Origin: an uncultured Allomuricauda sp.
Lineage (GTDB): Bacteria; Bacteroidota; Bacteroidia; Flavobacteriales; Flavobacteriaceae
DNA: 44,540 nt
Assembly: GCF_937884665.1 (NCBI RefSeq)
Contig: NZ_CAKZYF010000129.1
Coordinates: 1-44,540, forward strand
Reading direction: 5' to 3'
The notes under the pieces are model-generated. The model did not search any database, had not been told where the DNA came from, and saw only the letters and a list, made by a program, of their open reading frames with translations. A program made the position numbers and the translations under genes. Of this stretch, positions 1-9,254 are shown in pieces (within the stretch, counting starts at the first letter, position 1; every line of letters starts with the position of its first letter).

Positions 1-728
1 AGGTGGTCGGTCGATTGGATTGCGAGTTGGAAAATCCTAACATCAGCTTCGACATTGACTTTCCGGGAACCAATTCTGTTGTACAATCTGAGATAGAGTA
101 CCGACTGCAGGACCCCACAGTAATAGAACGTAATGCATTTTTCCTAATGGCACTGGGAACTTTTGTTGGTGATGATTCTGGCGTAAACCAACAGCTGGTC
201 ACTGGAAACCTGATACAAACAGCTTCAGGTCTTTTGAACCAAATTTTGGCCGGTGACAATGATAAACTCAATTTTGGGGTTTCTTATGAACAAGGATTAT
301 TGAATCCCAATGCGGACATCCAAACTGAAAACCGAATCGGTGTCACTGTCTCTACCAAAATTTCAGATAGGGTTTTGGTCAACGGAAGGGTTGGGGTGCC
401 AGTGGGGGGCGTATCAGAAACGGTGGTGGCGGGAGATGTTGAGGTACAGGTGTTACTGAACGATGAAGGGACGCTAAGTGCCAAGATTTTCAATAGGGAA
501 AACCAAATCCAACAGTTTTTGGCGGAAAGGCAAGGGTATACCCAAGGTCTGGGTCTTTCCTATCAGGTGGATTTCAACAGCTTTAAAGATTTGATGCGCA
601 AGATTTTTCAAAAGAAGGAAACTGAAGAAAAAAAAGAGGCACCAATACAAGCGACAGAGGTCATGGGACAGGACAGTCTGATTCGATTTAAGGCGAAGAA
701 CAGCACCGTAAAAAGACTTACAAACTGA
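1..728 (+). CDS. TamB-like translocation/assembly protein, C-terminal part (5' end outside window)
   Basis: The frame is open from the first bases of the window, so only the last ~240 residues are present. The segment resembles the C-terminal TamB (DUF490) domain: repeated beta-strand stretches, a conserved block around 'RNAFFLMALGTFVG', a 'NLIQTASGLLNQIL' helix, then 'VNGRVGVPVG' and a strand-rich end. TamB proteins span the periplasm and help outer-membrane assembly or lipid transport. The tail after 'FNSFKDLMRKIFQKK' is charged and low in complexity. The stop is followed by a 129-nt gap before pfkA. The family call rests on recognised sequence style only; the partial length prevents a check against the usual >1400 residues. 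Confidence 0.72.
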   Translation, partial: VVGRLDCELENPNISFDIDFPGTNSVVQSEIEYRLQDPTVIERNAFFLMALGTFVGDDSGVNQQLVTGNLIQTASGLLNQILAGDNDKLNFGVSYEQGLLNPNADIQTENRIGVTVSTKISDRVLVNGRVGVPVGGVSETVVAGDVEVQVLLNDEGTLSAKIFNRENQIQQFLAERQGYTQGLGLSYQVDFNSFKDLMRKIFQKKETEEKKEAPIQATEVMGQDSLIRFKAKNSTVKRLTN

Positions 729-761
729 TGTGATTTTTTACAATATTTTATAGAGAACCAT

Positions 762-777
762 ACGAAAACGTTTGCGA
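762..777. promoter_or_regulatory. LacI-family-type operator upstream of pfkA
   Basis: The 16 bases ACGAAAACGTTTGCGA are a near-perfect palindrome centred on CG (769/770). Read on the minus strand they are TCGCAAACGTTTTCGT, which differs from the E. coli PurR consensus ACGCAAACGTTTTCGT only at the first base. LacI-family regulators typically bind such CG-centred palindromes. The site lies 55 bp upstream of the candidate -7 element and 80 bp upstream of the pfkA start. Which regulator binds is unknown; no LacI gene is in this window. Confidence 0.5.
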
Positions 778-832
778 AAATCCCAGGTAATAAATTCGGT
801 ATTATCTCATTCTTTAATTAAATAAAGTTTCC

Positions 833-840
833 TAGTTTTG
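833..840 (+). promoter_or_regulatory. candidate promoter -7 element for pfkA-gapA
   Basis: TAGTTTTG matches the Bacteroidota -7 consensus TAnnTTTG exactly and lies 17 bp before the pfkA ATG. The -33 region is weak: only TTTA at 813-816 instead of TTTG. Transcription would start near 846, giving a short leader. Confidence 0.42.
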
Positions 841-857
841 GCAACTTAAAGGGTTCA

Positions 858-1844
858 ATGGCCAAAGAGATTAAAAAGATAGGTGTGTTCACTTCGGGTG
901 GGGATTCTCCTGGTATGAATGCCGCCATCCGATCGGTCGTCCGAACGTGTGCTTACCTAAATTTGGATTGTGTTGGTATTTACAGGGGATATCAGGGAAT
1001 GATTGAAGGGGATTTTAAGCCCATGGATGCGCGTAGCGTGAACAATATCATCAATAAAGGAGGTACCATTTTAAAATCAGCTCGTTGTGATGAGTTCAGA
1101 ACTCCCGAAGGTCGTAAAAAGGCCCATGACCAACTGGTTTCAGAAGGTATACATGCGCTTGTGGTCATTGGGGGCAACGGCAGTTTTGCCGGCGCTTTAC
1201 TGTTCAATGAAGAATTTGATTTTCCCGTAATGGGTATTCCAGGTACCATAGATAACGACATTCTTGGGTCGAGTTTTACCATTGGTTTTGATACCGCCAT
1301 TAACACTGTTGTGGGTGCCATAGATAAAATTCGGGATACCGCCAGTTCGCATAACCGGCTTTTTTTTATCGAGGTAATGGGAAGGGATGTGGGACACATC
1401 GCTTTAAATGCAGGAGTAGGGGCCGGAGCTGAGGAAATATTGATTCCAGAACAAAATCTAGGACTGGAACGCTTGTTGGACTCTTTGAAGCGAAGCAAAA
1501 AATCCGGAAAATCTTCAAGTATTGTTATTGTTGCGGAAGGAGACCGGACCGGAAAAAATGTATTTGAACTTAAGGAATACGTTGAGGAACATCTTCCAAT
1601 TTACGATGTTCGCGTATCTGTATTAGGACACATGCAACGTGGAGGCAACCCCACCTGTTTTGATAGGGTGTTGGCCAGTAGAATGGGGGTAAAAGCCGTA
1701 GAAAGTCTCTTAGAGGGTAAATCCAATTACATGGTGGGCATACGGGATACACAGCTTATCCTCACCCCGATAAGTGAGGCCATCAAGGCCCACACAGATA
1801 TAGATGAAGAACTCATTCGAGTTTCAGATATTATGACAACATAA
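858..1844 (+). CDS. pfkA: 6-phosphofructokinase
   Basis: Phosphorylates fructose-6-phosphate to fructose-1,6-bisphosphate in glycolysis. The 328-residue length is typical of bacterial PfkA. Visible motifs: N-terminal GGDSPGMNAAIR (14-25), SARC (74-77, equivalent to the E. coli Arg72/Cys73 region), the catalytic PGTIDND loop (128-134, Asp132), and MGRDVGHIA. Oddity: the nucleotide/Mg loop that usually reads GGDGS reads GGNGS here (Asn107, codon AAC at 1177-1179 region). The ATG start follows an A-rich stretch and gives the expected N-terminus. gapA begins 21 nt downstream, so the two are very likely cotranscribed. Confident in family; ATP versus other phosphoryl donor is less certain because of Asn107. 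Confidence 0.93.
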   Translation: MAKEIKKIGVFTSGGDSPGMNAAIRSVVRTCAYLNLDCVGIYRGYQGMIEGDFKPMDARSVNNIINKGGTILKSARCDEFRTPEGRKKAHDQLVSEGIHALVVIGGNGSFAGALLFNEEFDFPVMGIPGTIDNDILGSSFTIGFDTAINTVVGAIDKIRDTASSHNRLFFIEVMGRDVGHIALNAGVGAGAEEILIPEQNLGLERLLDSLKRSKKSGKSSSIVIVAEGDRTGKNVFELKEYVEEHLPIYDVRVSVLGHMQRGGNPTCFDRVLASRMGVKAVESLLEGKSNYMVGIRDTQLILTPISEAIKAHTDIDEELIRVSDIMTT

Positions 1845-2867
<1,023 letters not shown>

Positions 2868-2889
2868 TTTAGTATCTTACATGAAATTA

Positions 2890-2913
2890 CTTAGCAGATT
2901 TGTACCTGCTAAG
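2890..2913. repeat. 8-bp inverted repeat (hairpin) between gapA and the sugar kinase gene
   Basis: CTTAGCAG (2890-2897) and CTGCTAAG (2906-2913) are perfect reverse complements separated by an 8-nt loop. No run of T follows, so it is not a classic intrinsic terminator. It ends 19 nt before the ATG of the next gene and could be a weak terminator, a processing site or an operator. Confidence 0.4.
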
Positions 2914-2932
2914 GCTTCCTAAATATCGACCT

Positions 2933-3784
2933 ATGATTCTTATTGTTGATAGCGGAGCTACCAAGTCCGATTGGATTTCCCTTGACAATACTGGAAAACA
3001 ACTGTTTCTGACCCAGACTTTAGGGCTGAGTCCCGAGGTACTTTCCAGAGAAGTAATAGAGGACCGCTTGGCGAATAACTTCGATTTATCACAAAACCGT
3101 AATGAAGTTGACCAACTTTATTTTTATGGGGCGGGATGTGGTACGGATAGAATGAAAAAATTCTTAAAGGAGATTTTTAAGGACTTCTTTCCCCATGCAA
3201 AAACCGAGGTAAGGGAAGATACCTATGCAGCGATATACTCAACCACAACAATAGGACACCAGGGAATTGTCTGCATTTTAGGCACAGGTTCCAATTGCAG
3301 TTATTATGATGGCCATCAGCTCTTTCAAAAAGTAACTTCGCTCGGTTACATCCTGATGGATGACGGAAGCGGTAATTTTTTTGGCCGAAAACTACTGAGG
3401 GATTATTACTTTCATAAAATGCCACAAGATTTGGGCATTCGTTTTGCCAAAGAATATGACTTGGATGCCGACGTCATTAAAGAGCACCTGTACAAACAGC
3501 CAAATCCAAATACCTATTTGGCCACATTTGCCCGGTTCATCATAGAAAATAAAGACCATCCGTATTGTCGAGGTGTAATCGATAAAGGGCTACAGCAATT
3601 TGTCAACAACTACATTATGCAATTTGAACTGGCGACCAAAGTGCCTATTCACTTTGTAGGCAGTATTGCGCATTTTTTACAAGAAGAGCTTATTACCGTT
3701 CTAGAACGCAATGATTTGATTCCAGGCGTAATTCGCCGAAGGCCCATTGACGGCTTAGTTGAGTTTCACAAAAAAACTATTTGA
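2933..3784 (+). CDS. BadF/BadG/BcrA/BcrD-type ATPase, probable N-acetylglucosamine kinase-like sugar kinase
   Basis: Predicted cytosolic kinase of the ASKHA fold, probably acting on an amino sugar. Motifs: MILIVDSGATKSDW at the N-terminus (phosphate-1 loop), YGAGCGTDRM, GTGSNCSYYDG (phosphate-2-like), and DDGSGNFFGRKLL. The chosen ATG at 2933 gives the family's usual N-terminus directly; the upstream TTG at 2900 would add 11 unrelated residues and cross the hairpin. Length is 283 residues, normal for the bacterial N-acetylglucosamine kinase-like group. It lies 65 nt after gapA and may be partly cotranscribed. Its 3' end overlaps the convergent ridA gene by 8 bp. Substrate is inferred, not shown. 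Confidence 0.85.
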   Translation: MILIVDSGATKSDWISLDNTGKQLFLTQTLGLSPEVLSREVIEDRLANNFDLSQNRNEVDQLYFYGAGCGTDRMKKFLKEIFKDFFPHAKTEVREDTYAAIYSTTTIGHQGIVCILGTGSNCSYYDGHQLFQKVTSLGYILMDDGSGNFFGRKLLRDYYFHKMPQDLGIRFAKEYDLDADVIKEHLYKQPNPNTYLATFARFIIENKDHPYCRGVIDKGLQQFVNNYIMQFELATKVPIHFVGSIAHFLQEELITVLERNDLIPGVIRRRPIDGLVEFHKKTI

Positions 3785-4157
3785 CCGCGATCATTGAGAT
3801 TTCCACATTCACAAAGGCGGGAAGGTTTGCAACTTCAACGGTTTCCCTTGCTGGAGCCGTATTCGCATCGAAATAGGAACCATAGACTTCATTTATCTCT
3901 GCAAATAGGTGCATGTCCTTGATAAAAATCGAAGTTTTTACCACGTGCTCAAAGGTCATACCGGCTTCTTCCAAAATGACCTTGAGGTTTTCCATGGACT
4001 GTCGCGTTTCCGCTTTGATGTCATCCTTGACTAAATCCCCAGTTTCGGGAATGATGGGAATCTGCCCGGAAATGTACAGCGTATCTTTGATAAGAACCGC
4101 CTGGTTGTAAGGCCCAATGGGCGCAGGTGCTTTTGAAGTTTTGATAATGGTTTTCAT
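3777..4157 (-). CDS. RidA family reactive intermediate/imine deaminase
   Basis: Hydrolyses reactive enamine/imine intermediates from PLP enzymes, protecting the cytosol. The 126-residue protein carries the family features: N-terminal SKAPAPIGPYNQAV, ISGQIPI, QSMENLKVILEEAG, VVKTSIFIKDM, and the C-terminal APARETVEVANLP block containing the conserved catalytic arginine. Length is standard. It converges on the upstream kinase gene with an 8-bp overlap of coding ends and follows lptD (40 nt gap), so it may be read from the lptD promoter. Confidence 0.93.
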   Translation of the reverse strand: MKTIIKTSKAPAPIGPYNQAVLIKDTLYISGQIPIIPETGDLVKDDIKAETRQSMENLKVILEEAGMTFEHVVKTSIFIKDMHLFAEINEVYGSYFDANTAPARETVEVANLPAFVNVEISMIAVK

Positions 4158-4197
4158 GCCGTTCTGTTGTAAAATTAGATATGTCTATAAAATAATT

Positions 4198-6873
4198 CTA
4201 GCGATTAAAAGGTTGGCTCCTATTTTCCCATTTAAGGTCGCTGAGAATGGAACTCTTTATTCCAATAAAAAAGTACCATCGCTCAAATCTACCAAAAGGT
4301 GTCCAATCAAAACTAATCCGAAAGCTGTCCAGGTCCCGGTTAAAATTAAATCGCGTATCGGTAAAGCCTTTGTTTCTGATGTCATACCCGGAATTAAAGC
4401 CCACTTCCCATTTAGGAGTGAGTTTAATATTACCTGAAAACATGAGGGAGTGGTTGGTGATTTCACGTTGTCGATTGGAATTGTTGTAGGTGGCAACGTA
4501 CGTAAACCGCACATCCCAGGGCAAGGAGTTGGAATATGGAGTACTATCTACATCTTCTTCTTCACCTTCTCCAGGGCCAAAGGAGTTACGACCGGGTTGT
4601 GTCCCGCCTAGGTCAAAAGGGTTGCTGCCATAATTGGGATCCGGTTGCTCTTCAGATTCTTCCTCTTTTTGTCCTCCTTTTTTGAACATATCACTGTTCA
4701 GCGTAAAACCGGTATTTATCCTTGCGGAGGTAAGCCGTACCAGTCCGCCCCCATTGTTTACATTGAGTGTATTTATCCTTCTTCCATTATTATCAATGGC
4801 AAACGGGTCTAAGGTAGCCGCAAAATTTATGGGAACCTTGGGAATAATCTCCGTGGCGCCTGTGAGATTTATAGGGCTGAGCTTTAAGGAATCCGCCTCA
4901 AAATTATAACTTGTAGAAAGATTCAAGTTACTGAGGATACTCACTTTTTTGGGTTCGGTTGCTGTAGAATCTTTATCCCGGACCTTCGCTTCCAGCGTGT
5001 TCTGGAGGGAAAAAGTCAACGCGCTCGTCCTATTCAAAGAGGGCCTACCGTAAAGACTTGTTTCAAACGGGGTGAACTGCACCTCATTCCCATCGCCATC
5101 TGTAAAAGTTTCATAGAACTGTTCAAATGAAGGAGCATAACCATAGGATAAAGATGGGCGTATGACATGGCGTATGGCCTGTATCTTTTTATCTTCCCCA
5201 CGGTTAAAGGTTCCGTAAATGGTGGTACCGATAGTGGCTCCAACGTTATACCGATTAAAACGGTCGAACCCGGATATAGTATCCGTAACCGTTTCCTGCA
5301 AGTCGTCATCAAACCTCCGGTTTATCGTTTCAAAGGCCCAGACATCCTCATAACTACCGTTTAAAGTGACACTCAGGTATTTGGCCACTTTGAAATTAGT
5401 GGCCAGAGGAATCCTGTGCCGCGCCCCAATTCTGGCATCGTCGAAAGAAAAATTGGTCTCATCCGTAGTGATGGTGTTTTGCGCATTTACATCATATTGG
5501 AAATTAACGTTTTGAATCAGCCCCTTTTTGATACCGTCGCGCTTAGCAAACGGAAAAATACGCTCCATACTAGCTTGGAATGTGGGCAATGACATGGTAA
5601 TCTGTTCCGTTCGTGAGTTTTGGGTATGGCTCAACGTCATGCTGGTATTGACGGAAGGATACGCAGGGAAGGTTTTGGAATAACTTATGGAGGACGCAAA
5701 CGTATTGGTCTGAACCTGCGAACGGTTGTCTTGGTTCAGTGAGTTGGAAAAGAACTGGCTGCTTCCCAAATTCACCGAAGCTGAAAACCGGGAATTAGGA
5801 CTTGCTTTGGCATCCTGGGTATGCTGAATACGGATGTTGTAATTACTTTGTCTACTGAAATCACTGAAACCTCTTTGGCTCTGTATCAAGTTTTCAAAAC
5901 TGAAATTGATGTTTCCCCGGAATTTATAACGCTTTGTGTAGATGGATTGTCCTCTAAAACCAAAACTACCATTGGTATAGTAATCCCCGGTCACACTCAA
6001 ATCGACATAATCGCTAAAAGGAAAATAATACCCACCATTTTGTATGAAATATCCCCGTTGTGGATCGTTTCCGAAGGTAGGGAAAATAAGACCGGCCGTC
6101 CGTCCTGTTGTCAACGGAAAATAAGCAAAAGGCAACGCAATAGGGGTAGGTACATCGGCAATGTACATATTACTAAAACCCGCAATAATCTTCTTCTTCG
6201 GGACAAATTTGGCCTTTCGTATCCGGATGTAGTAGTCCGGATTGACCGTATCTTTGGAGGTGGTCAATTTACCTTCACTCAAAAAATAGACTGAGTCGTT
6301 TTCCTTTTTAGTTATTTCAGCATATACCTTCATGGCGTCACTTCCCAACTGACCTAAACCTGCCTGCTGTTCCGTCCTGGAATTCCAGATAAGTGCTTTT
6401 TGCGTATCAAAGTTGAATCGTATGGAATCGGGTCTCACCTCGTTGGTGCCTTGTTTAAAATAGGGAAGCTGACTGTAGGTTCCGGTTGAATCTTTGATGC
6501 GGCCGGCATACACTTCGTTTTTAATATAATCCAATACGATTATCCCTGCTTTCAGTTCAGTATCTTGATAATAGATTTCCGCTTCATCGTAGAGATAGAT
6601 TTTGTTCTCAGATTGACTTAATCGTACATAATCCTTGGCCTTGTACTTAATAATATCTAAGATCGCCGATTGTTTTTTGGGTACGGAATCTGTTTCGGTG
6701 GAATCCAAGGGAATGGAATCGTTTAGGATATTTGCGGGCATCAAAGGTGCGGTTATACTGTCTTGCAAGGCTTTGATGGGCAGCGGTACAATGGGGTCCT
6801 CCTGGGCGAAAACTTGTATCGAAAAGCCTACAAGAACAAATAGGAATATTAAAAGATGTTTGTTTGATTGCAA
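4198..6873 (-). CDS. lptD: LptD-like outer-membrane LPS assembly protein
   Basis: Predicted outer-membrane beta-barrel that inserts LPS into the outer leaflet with LptE. The 891-residue product has an N-terminal signal peptide ending near FSIQVFAQ|ED. An OstA/LptA-like periplasmic region follows (about 90-260: YLYDEAEIYYQDTELKAG, YFLSEGKLTTSK), then a large strand-rich barrel domain rich in aromatic residues and alternating patterns. A low-complexity acidic loop (about 725-775) interrupts the barrel region. The start codon is TTG at 6873; no in-frame ATG precedes the signal peptide. An exact -7 element lies 46 nt upstream. Bacteroidota LptD proteins are of this size. Divergent from the amidase gene. 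Confidence 0.85.
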   Translation of the reverse strand: MQSNKHLLIFLFVLVGFSIQVFAQEDPIVPLPIKALQDSITAPLMPANILNDSIPLDSTETDSVPKKQSAILDIIKYKAKDYVRLSQSENKIYLYDEAEIYYQDTELKAGIIVLDYIKNEVYAGRIKDSTGTYSQLPYFKQGTNEVRPDSIRFNFDTQKALIWNSRTEQQAGLGQLGSDAMKVYAEITKKENDSVYFLSEGKLTTSKDTVNPDYYIRIRKAKFVPKKKIIAGFSNMYIADVPTPIALPFAYFPLTTGRTAGLIFPTFGNDPQRGYFIQNGGYYFPFSDYVDLSVTGDYYTNGSFGFRGQSIYTKRYKFRGNINFSFENLIQSQRGFSDFSRQSNYNIRIQHTQDAKASPNSRFSASVNLGSSQFFSNSLNQDNRSQVQTNTFASSISYSKTFPAYPSVNTSMTLSHTQNSRTEQITMSLPTFQASMERIFPFAKRDGIKKGLIQNVNFQYDVNAQNTITTDETNFSFDDARIGARHRIPLATNFKVAKYLSVTLNGSYEDVWAFETINRRFDDDLQETVTDTISGFDRFNRYNVGATIGTTIYGTFNRGEDKKIQAIRHVIRPSLSYGYAPSFEQFYETFTDGDGNEVQFTPFETSLYGRPSLNRTSALTFSLQNTLEAKVRDKDSTATEPKKVSILSNLNLSTSYNFEADSLKLSPINLTGATEIIPKVPINFAATLDPFAIDNNGRRINTLNVNNGGGLVRLTSARINTGFTLNSDMFKKGGQKEEESEEQPDPNYGSNPFDLGGTQPGRNSFGPGEGEEEDVDSTPYSNSLPWDVRFTYVATYNNSNRQREITNHSLMFSGNIKLTPKWEVGFNSGYDIRNKGFTDTRFNFNRDLDSFRISFDWTPFGRFERWYFFIGIKSSILSDLKWENRSQPFNR

Positions 6874-6911
6874 CGTGATAAATCCTATTTTTGTGCTAGT
6901 TTGGCCTAGTT

Positions 6912-6923
6912 TTTGGGCCCAAA
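6912..6923. repeat. 12-bp perfect palindrome in the lptD/amidase intergenic region
   Basis: TTTGGGCCCAAA is a perfect palindrome that overlaps the end of the candidate lptD -7 element on the minus strand. It could be an operator for the divergent pair or simply chance; no known regulator motif was recognised. Confidence 0.35.
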
Positions 6924-6927
6924 CTTA
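6920..6927 (-). promoter_or_regulatory. candidate promoter -7 element for lptD
   Basis: On the minus strand this reads TAAGTTTG, an exact match to TAnnTTTG. It is about 46 nt from the TTG start of lptD. No clear TTTG/TTG -33 element stands at the usual distance. Confidence 0.42.
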
Positions 6928-7003
6928 CATATATTTTTTCTTCCGTTACTTGGGGATTACAATATTTTTAACCTTAACGGAAAGCTAAAATTCAAGGGTT
7001 CTT

Positions 7004-8209
7004 ATGGTCATATACCGGTTATTTTTTCCAGTTGTACTACTTTTTTTAACTCCCGTTAACTCATTCCCCAAAAATAATACCGAATTCCCTCCCAACGATA
7101 AATTTATCGTTGTTCTGGATGCCGGCCATGGAGGACATGACCCCGGTAATCTGGGAAATGGGTATTTGGAGAAAAACATCGCGTTGCGCATTGTTTTGGA
7201 AGCGGGCAAGGAACTTGAAAAGAATCCGGATATTCAGGTAATCTACACCCGTAAGGACGATACTTTTGTGGATTTATACGTTAGGGGCAAAATTGCGAAC
7301 GAGGCCAATGCAGATTTGTTCGTCTCGGTTCATTGTGATTCGCATACTTCCGACGCCTACGGAGCCGGTACGTTTGTTTTGGGTTTGCACGCCAATCGGC
7401 AAAATTTTGAGGTGGCCAAAAAGGAAAACTCGGTGATTTATTTAGAGGATGATTACGAACAACGATATGCCCAATATGACATTAACTCGCCAGAATCTGT
7501 TATCGGTCTGACTATAATGCAAGAAGAATTTCTCCAGCAGAGCATACTTTTGGGTACAAAACTGCAGGATAATTTTACAAAAAAACTCAATCGAAAAGAT
7601 AGAAAGGTAAAACAGGCTGGCTTTATTGTTTTGCATCAGACCTTTATGCCGAGCGTTTTGATTGAAACAGGATTTTTGACCAATAAAAAAGAAGGGAGCT
7701 ATCTGAATTCTTCCAAAGGCCAAACGGAGATGGGTAGGGCCATTGCGAAATCCATTATTGCTTATAAAGAGCACCTAAACAAGGGGGTTGCCCTTGATGA
7801 GGTTCCGACCGATATCTCGGAAAATGAAAAGGAAATAGTGGAAGAAGCACCCATAGAAAAGGAGTCCCAAAAGGAAATTGTTGAAGTTGTCCCTGAACAG
7901 AAAGATGATAAAGCAGCCGCTCAAGAAAAGGAGACTTCTGCACCTTCCCGATCAGAAGATTTAGTTTTTAAGGTCCAATTGTTGGCAAGTTCAAAAAGCA
8001 TTCCTTTGACCAACGAAAGTTTCAATGGTTTGGGAAACCTGTCCAAAGAACCTTTTAAAAACTTATACCGTTATATGTACGGGAATGCCAAATCCTATGA
8101 GGAAGCAAAGGTTCTAAAAGCTGAGGCTGACGCCAAAGGGTATACAACCTCGTATATCGTAGCCTATAAAAATGGGAACCGCGTTCCACTTAAAGATGCA
8201 ATAAAGTAG
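7004..8209 (+). CDS. N-acetylmuramoyl-L-alanine amidase with C-terminal SPOR-like domain
   Basis: Zinc-dependent cell-wall amidase (Amidase_3) cleaving the bond between MurNAc and the stem peptide in the periplasm. A signal peptide occupies residues 1-21. The catalytic domain starts with VVLDAGHGGHDPGN (first zinc His), then E at YLEKNIALRI, SVHCDSH (second His) and VLIETGFLTNKKEG (catalytic Glu). Residues ~260-320 are a Glu/Lys-rich linker. The last ~80 residues (FKVQLLASSKSIPL ... YTTSYIVAYKNGNRV) resemble a SPOR peptidoglycan-binding domain. Divergent from lptD; followed by mlaD after 69 nt. Confidence 0.92.
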   Translation: MVIYRLFFPVVLLFLTPVNSFPKNNTEFPPNDKFIVVLDAGHGGHDPGNLGNGYLEKNIALRIVLEAGKELEKNPDIQVIYTRKDDTFVDLYVRGKIANEANADLFVSVHCDSHTSDAYGAGTFVLGLHANRQNFEVAKKENSVIYLEDDYEQRYAQYDINSPESVIGLTIMQEEFLQQSILLGTKLQDNFTKKLNRKDRKVKQAGFIVLHQTFMPSVLIETGFLTNKKEGSYLNSSKGQTEMGRAIAKSIIAYKEHLNKGVALDEVPTDISENEKEIVEEAPIEKESQKEIVEVVPEQKDDKAAAQEKETSAPSRSEDLVFKVQLLASSKSIPLTNESFNGLGNLSKEPFKNLYRYMYGNAKSYEEAKVLKAEADAKGYTTSYIVAYKNGNRVPLKDAIK

Positions 8210-8247
8210 GTCATCGGAAAGGCATTCGACCTTCCTAAAATTATTCC

Positions 8248-8255
8248 TAATTTTG
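8248..8255 (+). promoter_or_regulatory. candidate promoter -7 element for mlaD
   Basis: TAATTTTG is an exact TAnnTTTG match, 23 nt before the TTG start of the MCE-domain gene. The -33 region has no clear TTTG. It would let the gene be expressed apart from the upstream amidase. Confidence 0.4.
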
Positions 8256-8278
8256 TTTCAAACGGAAAACTTATTTTT

Positions 8279-9238
8279 TTGAAACTATCCAGAGAGATTA
8301 AAACTGGGATTATTGTACTAACGGGCATTGTTGCTTTCATTTTTGGATTAAGTTATTTAAAGTCCGCTTCTCTTTTTGAAAATACACGTACGCTTTATGC
8401 CATTTATGGACATGTTGGGGGCCTTCAGCCTGGTACTCAGGTCACCATAAACGGTCTGGACGTCGGAAATGTGAGCAGTATTCGTTTTAAGGACAATTCG
8501 GGTAAACTATTGGTAACACTTTCAATAAATAGCGACTTTGAATTTTCAAAGAATAGCGAAGCTGAACTGTATGATACAGGCATCATAGGAGGGAAAGGCA
8601 TCCAGATAAATCCTGTTTTTGACGGATCGCGAAATGCACGATCAGGGGATACTTTGATTACAGCGACTCGGCCTGGAATCACGGAATTGGTTCAGCAAAA
8701 GCTCACTCCGCTACAGCTCAAGGTAGAGAGCGCAGTATCCCATGCGGACTCATTGTTGATGGACGTCAACGCGATTTTGGACGAACCCACCAAAATGGAA
8801 CTTAAAAAAGGTATCGCCGGTTTGAGTGAATTGATAATGTCTTTCAAAGGGAGCGCCGATAAGTTGAACGGGCTTTTGGAAAAAAACCAGGACCAGTTGG
8901 ATAATTCCCTAAAAAATGTAGATAATATTACCAATAATTTCTCAAAACTTTCTGATTCTTTGGCGAACGCGGGCCTCGCCGAAACCGTTACTGATTTCCA
9001 AACCACGGTCACCCGTTTGAACGGACTCTTGGGTAAGATAGAAAAAGGAGAAGGTTCACTCGGGAAATTGGCCAATGACGAAAAACTCTACAATAATTTG
9101 GCCGATGCTTCGCGTGAATTGGATTTACTGTTGCAGGATTTTAGATTGAATCCCAAACGTTATGTCAATGTATCCGTCTTTGGAAAAAAACAGAAAGACT
9201 ACGAACTACCAGAAGACGACCCTGCCAATAAACAATAG
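8279..9238 (+). CDS. MlaD/MCE family phospholipid-transport substrate-binding protein
   Basis: Inner-membrane-anchored periplasmic protein of a Mla-type ABC lipid transport system. Residues 1-30 hold a single membrane anchor (IKTGIIVLTGIVAFIFGLSYL). The MCE domain follows at about 37-115 (TLYAIYGHVGGLQPGTQVTINGLDVGNV ... GIIGGKGIQINP), and a long helical, coiled-coil-like tail with repeated DN/NLS segments ends in a charged terminus. The start is TTG at 8279; MKLSREIKTG is the usual family N-terminus, and no ATG exists nearby. Length (319) is normal for Bacteroidota MlaD. The partner ATPase and permease (MlaF/MlaE) are not in the window. Confidence 0.9.
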   Translation: MKLSREIKTGIIVLTGIVAFIFGLSYLKSASLFENTRTLYAIYGHVGGLQPGTQVTINGLDVGNVSSIRFKDNSGKLLVTLSINSDFEFSKNSEAELYDTGIIGGKGIQINPVFDGSRNARSGDTLITATRPGITELVQQKLTPLQLKVESAVSHADSLLMDVNAILDEPTKMELKKGIAGLSELIMSFKGSADKLNGLLEKNQDQLDNSLKNVDNITNNFSKLSDSLANAGLAETVTDFQTTVTRLNGLLGKIEKGEGSLGKLANDEKLYNNLADASRELDLLLQDFRLNPKRYVNVSVFGKKQKDYELPEDDPANKQ

Positions 9239-9254
9239 CAAATTAAATACTTGA

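Noticed and set aside
5821..6294. 157-codon plus-strand frame inside lptD
   Set aside because: Antisense to conserved LptD barrel region; composition is that of a complementary-strand shadow.
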